Assembly (NCBI GenBank): GCA_020216925.1
Contig: JAIWOL010000093.1
Coordinates: forward strand, 1 to 10,000
Direction: 5' to 3'
DNA length: 10,000 bases
DNA from: Thiobacillus sp.
Lineage (GTDB): Bacteria; Pseudomonadota; Gammaproteobacteria; Burkholderiales; Thiobacillaceae
A program made the translations under genes and the position numbers. Below the pieces are notes generated by a model. That model searched no databases, had not been told where the DNA came from, and saw only the letters and a list, made by a program, of their open reading frames with translations. Position 1 is the first letter of the stretch. Every line of letters starts with the position of its first letter. Positions 6,781 through 10,000 of this stretch are shown one piece after another.

Positions 6781-6974
6781 CGGCAAGATTCAAGGCACAA
6801 GTTTCGAACCCGCAGATCGGCAATACCTTGCCGACCATGCGGCTGGAGATATGCGATGCGTCGGCAAAGTATTGCCGACCTACGGCTTCGTGAATCAAGA
6901 TTCAAGCGCGGCTGGAGCGATGCGTCGGCAAAGTATTGCCGACCCACGGCTTCGTGAATCAAGGTTCAAGCAAG
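6781..6974. repeat. Three REP-like hairpin repeats in the rhomboid-galE gap
   Basis: Three hairpins share the stem TCGGCAA/TTGCCGA with four-base loops: 6817-6834 (loop TACC), 6860-6879 (loop AGTA, stem extended to GTCGGCAA) and 6924-6943 (loop AGTA). The last two lie in a direct repeat of about 65 bases, 6841-6909 and 6910-6974, which differ by a five-base insertion and a few substitutions. The first hairpin is a diverged copy. On the minus strand copy two begins GTAG just before the stem, as in REP elements mobilised by RAYT transposases; copy three has GTGG there. No RAYT gene is visible. Units of NNNCAAG lie between the hairpins (6781-6801, 6893-6906, 6957-6970). With two genes converging here, the hairpins may help end transcription or protect mRNA 3' ends (inference). 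Confidence 0.75.
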
Positions 6975-6993
6975 GCTAGGCCAGGGCGGTTTC

Positions 6994-7021
6994 CTTGCAT
7001 CTTGAATCTTGCGTCTTGCAT
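6994..7021. repeat. Four tandem CTTGNNN heptamers beside the galE stop
   Basis: CTTGCAT (6994-7000), CTTGAAT (7001-7007), CTTGCGT (7008-7014) and CTTGCAT (7015-7021) follow without a gap and end one base before the galE stop codon. The four fixed positions with variable last three bases resemble short tandem repeats that spread by slippage or unequal exchange. I see no open frame or promoter in them. Confidence 0.75.
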
Positions 7022-7022
7022 C

Positions 7023-8036
7023 TCACACGTAGCCGTCCGGATTCTGCGACTGCCAGCGCCACGCATCCGCGCACATGCGCGGCAGGTCATACACCGCGCG
7101 CCAGCCCAGGTCGCGCGCGGCGCGCGCGGGGTCGGCCCAGCACTGCGCCACGTCGCCGGCACGGCGGGCGACGATCTCGTAGGGCACCTTCTTGCCGCTG
7201 GCGGCTTCAAAGGCGCGCACCATGTCGAGCACGGACACGCCGCGGCCCGTGCCCAGGTTCCAGGTGTGCACGCCGCCCGCCTTGTGGTGCAGCCGGTTCA
7301 GCGCCGCCACGTGGCCGCGCGCCAGATCGACCACATGGATGTAGTCGCGCACGCCGGTGCCGTCCGGTGTGGGATAGTCGCCGCCGAACACGTTGAGATG
7401 CGGCCGCCGGCCCACCGCCACCTGCGCGACGTAGGGCATGAGATTGTTGGGAATGCCGCGCGGGTCCTCGCCGATCAGGCCCGATTCGTGCGCGCCCACC
7501 GGATTGAAATAGCGCAAGAGCGCAATCGTCCAGCCGTCGTCCGCGCGCGCGATGTCGCGCAGCATCTCCTCGATGAAGAGCTTGGAACGGCCATAGGGGT
7601 TGGTCGCCGACAGCGGAAAATCCTCGGTGATCGGCACCGTCGCGGGATCGCCGTACACCGTGGCCGACGACGAGAACACCACCGACTTCACCCCTGCCTC
7701 GGCCATCGTCTCGAACAGCGCGATGCTGCCGCCGATGTTGTTGTCGTAATAGAGCAGCGGCTTTTCCACCGACTCGCCCACCGCCTTCAGCCCCGCGAAA
7801 TGCACCACCGCGTCGATCGCGTGCCTCGCAAACAGCGCGCGCAGCGCCGCGCGGTCGCGAATGTCGCCCCGCACGAATTCCACCCGCCGGCCGGCGATCT
7901 GCGCCACACGCTCGAGCGACTTCTCACTGCTGTTCGACAGATTGTCGAACACCACCACCTCGTGGCCCGCCTCCAGGCATTCCACCGCGGTATGCGAACC
8001 GATATAGCCGGTGCCGCCGGTCAACAGTACGTTCAA
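7023..8036 (-). CDS. galE: UDP-glucose 4-epimerase
   Basis: 337 residues, the standard GalE length. It interconverts UDP-glucose and UDP-galactose with bound NAD in the cytoplasm, feeding galactose into polysaccharides. The Rossmann motif is GGTGYIGSH (7-15). The catalytic residues are S124 in SSSATVYGD and the YxxxK pair Y148/K152 in [32 protein letters not shown] and LGTGRG are further family landmarks. The start appears to be TTG (8036-8034): it gives the expected N-terminus MNVLLTGG, and an AGGGAG ribosome binding site (GGAG five bases before the TTG) stands in the right place. No ATG or GTG fits. A long bulged inverted repeat lies in the leader. The gene follows a toxin-antitoxin module and rfbD on the same strand, consistent with a surface-polysaccharide cluster. 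Confidence 0.95.
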   Translation of the reverse strand: MNVLLTGGTGYIGSHTAVECLEAGHEVVVFDNLSNSSEKSLERVAQIAGRRVEFVRGDIRDRAALRALFARHAIDAVVHFAGLKAVGESVEKPLLYYDNNIGGSIALFETMAEAGVKSVVFSSSATVYGDPATVPITEDFPLSATNPYGRSKLFIEEMLRDIARADDGWTIALLRYFNPVGAHESGLIGEDPRGIPNNLMPYVAQVAVGRRPHLNVFGGDYPTPDGTGVRDYIHVVDLARGHVAALNRLHHKAGGVHTWNLGTGRGVSVLDMVRAFEAASGKKVPYEIVARRAGDVAQCWADPARAARDLGWRAVYDLPRMCADAWRWQSQNPDGYV

Positions 8037-8056
8037 TTGGACTCCCTGATGATTGT

Positions 8057-8121
8057 GGGCAGCCCAAACAGGCCGACCTGTGTCATTTTTACCCCGCGAA
8101 GATTACAGGCCTGTGCTGCCC
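8057..8121 (-). promoter_or_regulatory. Bulged inverted repeat in the galE leader
   Basis: GGGCAGC (8057-8063) and ACAGGCC (8068-8074) pair with GGCCTGT (8108-8114) and GCTGCCC (8115-8121). This gives 14 base pairs with a four-base bulge on one side and a 33-base loop. Two smaller palindromes use the same bases: ACAGG-CCGA-CCTGT (8068-8081) and ACAGGCCTGT (8105-8114). The large stem and the small ones cannot form together. The structure ends 20 bases before the galE start. It may be an operator pair, a structured leader, or the 3' end of the antitoxin message; no T-run marks it as an intrinsic terminator. Confidence 0.55.
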
Positions 8122-8138
8122 GTGCACCTGCAATCACG

Positions 8139-8420
8139 CTAAGCTGCTTCGAGTTCCACATGAACACGCCGGCCGATGGCGGTCGCAATATTCACCAGCG
8201 CATCCAGCGAAAACCGCGACACGCGCCCGCGCAGCAAATCGTTCATGCGCGGCTGCGTCACGCCGCAGCGTGCAGCCGCATCGGCCTGCGTCCAGCCGTT
8301 TTCGGCGATGATCGCGGCGATCTGCTGCATGAGCTCGGCCCTCGCCCTCAGATTGGCCGCCTGCTCGGGGGTATCTGCCAAGGCGTCCCACACACTGTCG
8401 TAGCTTTCCTTCCTGCTCAT
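8139..8420 (-). CDS. HigA-type antitoxin, XRE-family helix-turn-helix
   Basis: 93 residues. A helix-turn-helix domain covers about 27-82, with the core TQADAAARCGVTQPRMNDLLRG (44-65), which recalls the small HTH antitoxins paired with Gp49-like toxins (COG5606 type). It should bind and neutralise the adjacent toxin and repress the shared promoter by binding its palindrome. The start is ATG 8420-8418, overlapping the toxin stop (ATGA), with AAGG a few bases upstream. A further in-frame ATG at 8438 would add six residues. The longer open frame reaching back to 8576 lies inside the toxin gene and is rejected. Toxin before antitoxin is the HigBA gene order. Confidence 0.88.
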   Translation of the reverse strand: MSRKESYDSVWDALADTPEQAANLRARAELMQQIAAIIAENGWTQADAAARCGVTQPRMNDLLRGRVSRFSLDALVNIATAIGRRVHVELEAA

Positions 8421-8743
8421 TTTCTGCCTTTCATCCATTGTGCGTAACGTTCCTTGGCAATATCGATATCGTGCCTCGACGTCGTCTGCGTCTTTTTCTG
8501 GAATGCGTGAAGCACGACCACTTCGTTCTTCAATCGCGCCGTGTAGATCACACGATAGGTTCCCGTATCGTCCCAAATCCTGATTTCCTCCACACCCTTG
8601 CCTATGGAGGGCATCGGTTTGAAATCATCCGGCTGACCGCCCCGCTGCACCTTGTCCAACTGGTAGCCCGCATCCTGCCGGGCATCCTCGGGAAAATCCC
8701 GCAGACACTTGAGCGCATTGCCCAGAAATCGTATCGGCTTCAT
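8417..8743 (-). CDS. HigB/RelE-type toxin (Gp49-like)
   Basis: 108 residues, basic, typical of the phage-derived Gp49-like/HigB branch of RelE toxins, which are ribosome-dependent mRNA endonucleases. Landmarks are GKGVEEIRI (48-56), WDDTGTYRVIYTA (57-69, with the conserved R64) and VVVLHAFQKKTQTT (75-88, with K83 and K84), followed by DIDIAKERYAQW (92-103). The antitoxin gene overlaps its stop by four bases. The region is visibly less GC-rich than its neighbours, a sign of acquisition from elsewhere. It begins 52 bases after the rfbD stop on the same strand but has its own promoter. No frame damage is seen, so the pair is probably functional. Confidence 0.9.
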   Translation of the reverse strand: MKPIRFLGNALKCLRDFPEDARQDAGYQLDKVQRGGQPDDFKPMPSIGKGVEEIRIWDDTGTYRVIYTARLKNEVVVLHAFQKKTQTTSRHDIDIAKERYAQWMKGRK

Positions 8744-8750
8744 CCGGCAA

Positions 8751-8780
8751 AAATATACTTGTTTGGATATATTTCAGCAA
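8751..8780 (-). promoter_or_regulatory. Promoter and palindromic operator of the toxin-antitoxin module
   Basis: AAATATA (8751-8757) and TATATTT (8768-8774) form a seven-base inverted repeat with a ten-base spacer in otherwise GC-rich DNA. On the minus strand this overlaps a promoter: TTGCTG (8780-8775), a 17-base spacer and TATATT (8757-8752). The -10 box matches five of six consensus bases, the -35 box three. An antitoxin dimer bound to the palindrome would cover the -10 box. The predicted transcript start is near 8745, only about two bases before the toxin ATG, and no ribosome binding site is seen, so the message may be almost leaderless. Confidence 0.6.
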
Positions 8781-8795
8781 TAGCCAGAAAAACGC

Positions 8796-9713
8796 TCACG
8801 CCCCCATGCACAGCGCCAGCGCCTCCCGCCAGTTGCGCAGGCGCAGGCCAAACGCCTGCTCCAGCCGGCCGTTGTCCAGCCGCGAATTGAGCGGGCGTCG
8901 CGCCGGCGTGGGGTAGTCGCGGCTGGAAATGGGCACGAGGCGCGCCGGCGTCATGGTTTTGTCGAACGCATCCAGCGCCAGGATTGCCTCGGCGAAGCCG
9001 TGCCACGAGGTCTCGCCCGCGTTCGTCATGTGATACACGCCCCAGCGCGATTCGTCCTTGTCGCGCAGATGCACCAACACCTGTGCGGTTGCCTCGGCGA
9101 GGTCGCGGCACCAGGTCGGCGCGCCGATCTGGTCGGCGACGATTTTCAGTTCTGGCCGCTCGCGCATCAGGCGGCGCATGGTCAGCAGAAAATTGCCGCC
9201 GCGCGCGCCGTACACCCACGACGTGCGGAAAATCAGGTGCCGGCAGCCCGCCGCCGCAATCGCACGCTCCCCTGCCAGCTTGGTCGCGCCGTACACATTG
9301 AGCGGGCCGGTCGCATCGTCCTCGCGCCAGGGCGCCTCCCCCGACCCGTCGAACACGTAGTCGGTGGAGTAATGCACCAGCAGCGCGCCCAGCCGGGCCG
9401 CCTCTTCCGCCAGCACCCCCGGCGCCACCGCATTCACCGCGTGCGCCCGGTCTGGTTCGCTCTCGGCTGTATCCACCGCCGTGTACGCGGCCGGGTTGAC
9501 GATGATCGTCGGGGCAATCGACCGCACCGCCGCACGCACCGCGCCGGCATCCGCCAGATCCATCAAGCGCGAATCCAGCGCCACCACCTGGCCCAGCGCC
9601 CCCAGCGTGCGGCGCAGCTCCCAGCCCACCTGGCCGCTGGCGCCGGTGAGGAGGATTTTGGGGGTGAGCGGGGAGCGGTGAGCGGTAAGCGGCGAGTGGG
9701 GCGTGGTGGTCAT
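8796..9713 (-). CDS. rfbD: dTDP-4-dehydrorhamnose reductase
   Basis: 305 residues. It catalyses the last step of dTDP-L-rhamnose synthesis, reducing dTDP-4-keto-rhamnose with NAD(P)H. The Rossmann motif GASGQVG is at 24-30, STDYVFDG at 116-123 contains the catalytic Thr, and YGATK (141-145) supplies the Tyr/Lys pair. PTPARRPLNSRLD (268-280) near the C-terminus is characteristic. The start ATG (9713-9711) overlaps the rfbC stop (ATGA), implying coupling. The frame stays open further upstream to 9926, but that part lies inside rfbC. Unusually, about 18 residues precede the first strand of the fold. They are encoded by a 7-base repeat and read SPLT-AHR-SPLT. No other standard start codon lies closer to the fold. 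Confidence 0.95.
   Translation of the reverse strand: MTTTPHSPLTAHRSPLTPKILLTGASGQVGWELRRTLGALGQVVALDSRLMDLADAGAVRAAVRSIAPTIIVNPAAYTAVDTAESEPDRAHAVNAVAPGVLAEEAARLGALLVHYSTDYVFDGSGEAPWREDDATGPLNVYGATKLAGERAIAAAGCRHLIFRTSWVYGARGGNFLLTMRRLMRERPELKIVADQIGAPTWCRDLAEATAQVLVHLRDKDESRWGVYHMTNAGETSWHGFAEAILALDAFDKTMTPARLVPISSRDYPTPARRPLNSRLDNGRLEQAFGLRLRNWREALALCMGA
9664..9698. repeat. Heptamer repeat tract inside the start of rfbD
   Basis: On the plus strand GTGAGCG (9664-9670), GGGAGCG (9671-9677), GTGAGCG (9678-9684), GTAAGCG (9685-9691) and a diverged GCGAGTG (9692-9698) run in tandem. Read as rfbD codons the 21-base super-period gives a seven-residue repeat, seen as SPLT twice at residues 7-10 and 14-17. 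Confidence 0.75.
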
Positions 9714-10000
9714 GCGTAGGTCTCGGCGTCTTTCAGCAGCGGCAGGGCGCTGTCCTTGTCGGACAGGGTGGGCGGGGCTTCGAGCGGCCACTCGATGGCG
9801 ATCTCCGGGTCGTCCCAGCGCACGCCGCGATCCCACTGCGGCGCATAGCAGACCGTGGTCTTGTAGAGGAAATCCGCGGTGTCGCTCAACACCAGGAAAC
9901 CGTGCGCGAAGCCGGGCGGAATCCACAGCATGCGGTGGTTGTCCGCCGACAGCTCAACCCCCACCCAGCGCCCGAAGCGCGGCGACGCGCGACGCACATC
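9710..10000 (-). CDS. rfbC: dTDP-4-dehydrorhamnose 3,5-epimerase, C-terminal part
   Basis: Only the last 96 residues are in the window; the gene continues past 10000. They match RfbC/RmlC: DVRRASPRFGRWVGVELS, then MLWIPPGFAHGFLVLSD, then DFLYKTT with a following Tyr, then WDDPEIAIEWPL, then SDKD. The enzyme inverts C3 and C5 of dTDP-4-keto-6-deoxyglucose, just before the RfbD step. The GTG at 9997-9995 is an internal valine of this conserved stretch and not the start, because homology continues upstream of it. The stop overlaps the rfbD start. rfbA and rfbB would be expected further right. Confidence 0.95.
   Translation of the reverse strand, partial: DVRRASPRFGRWVGVELSADNHRMLWIPPGFAHGFLVLSDTADFLYKTTVCYAPQWDRGVRWDDPEIAIEWPLEAPPTLSDKDSALPLLKDAETYA

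Noticed and set aside
6817..6943. CRISPR array
   Set aside because: Only three hairpin repeats, uneven spacing (43 and 64 bases), spacers that are themselves repeated, and no cas genes.
6936..8447. 503-residue plus-strand open frame
   Set aside because: It runs antisense across galE and the antitoxin, both with clear family motifs; its His/Arg-rich product resembles no protein. It is a shadow typical of GC-rich DNA.
8421..8576. Longer N-terminus for the antitoxin
   Set aside because: It lies inside the toxin gene; ATG 8420 with AAGG upstream and a four-base overlap is the normal arrangement.
9714..9926. Longer N-terminus for RfbD
   Set aside because: The upstream 71 codons lie in another frame of rfbC and give an arginine-rich sequence unlike any reductase front.

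Overview
The window is GC-rich, tightly packed bacterial DNA. Gene content, codon bias and the look of the RecJ, LemA, GalE and Rfb proteins suggest a betaproteobacterium, perhaps near the Thiobacillus/Nitrosomonadales group. That placement is an impression from the proteins and has not been tested by a search.

Layout. At the left edge (1-89) lies what looks like the terminus of an IS21-family insertion sequence. It has cut off the 5' half of an iron-dependent alcohol dehydrogenase gene, leaving a C-terminal remnant (90-582). Next comes a plus-strand set: lemA (634-1206), a membrane protein with GIDE-like features and a canonical EF-hand loop that overlaps lemA by one base (1206-2102), and a small acidic protein of unknown function (2142-2417). 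Converging on these from the minus strand is a coupled pair: a 486-residue 2Fe-2S/flavin reductase with an unusual 163-residue N-terminal extension (2853-4313) and a small membrane protein carrying an HExxH motif (2455-2853). A short divergent promoter region with two inverted repeats separates the reductase from recJ (4406-6097). recJ is followed by a rhomboid intramembrane protease (6181-6777).

The stretch 6778-7022 between the rhomboid gene and galE holds no gene. It is filled with repeats: three related hairpins with a TCGGCAA/TTGCCGA stem (REP-like) and tracts of a 7-base repeat, CTTGNNN on the plus strand.

The right third is all on the minus strand and concerns cell-surface sugars: rfbC (5' end outside the window), rfbD and galE, which provide dTDP-rhamnose synthesis and UDP-glucose/UDP-galactose interconversion. 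Between rfbD and galE sits a complete HigBA-type toxin-antitoxin module (8139-8743) with its own AT-rich promoter and palindromic operator. galE appears to start at TTG behind a strong ribosome binding site, and its leader can form a large bulged stem-loop.

I see no RNA gene, CRISPR array, prophage or obvious defence island. The most notable items are the toxin-antitoxin insertion in the sugar operon, the repeat-built intergenic region, the galE leader structure, the N-terminally extended reductase with altered motifs, and a 7-base repeat tract that has become the first codons of rfbD.
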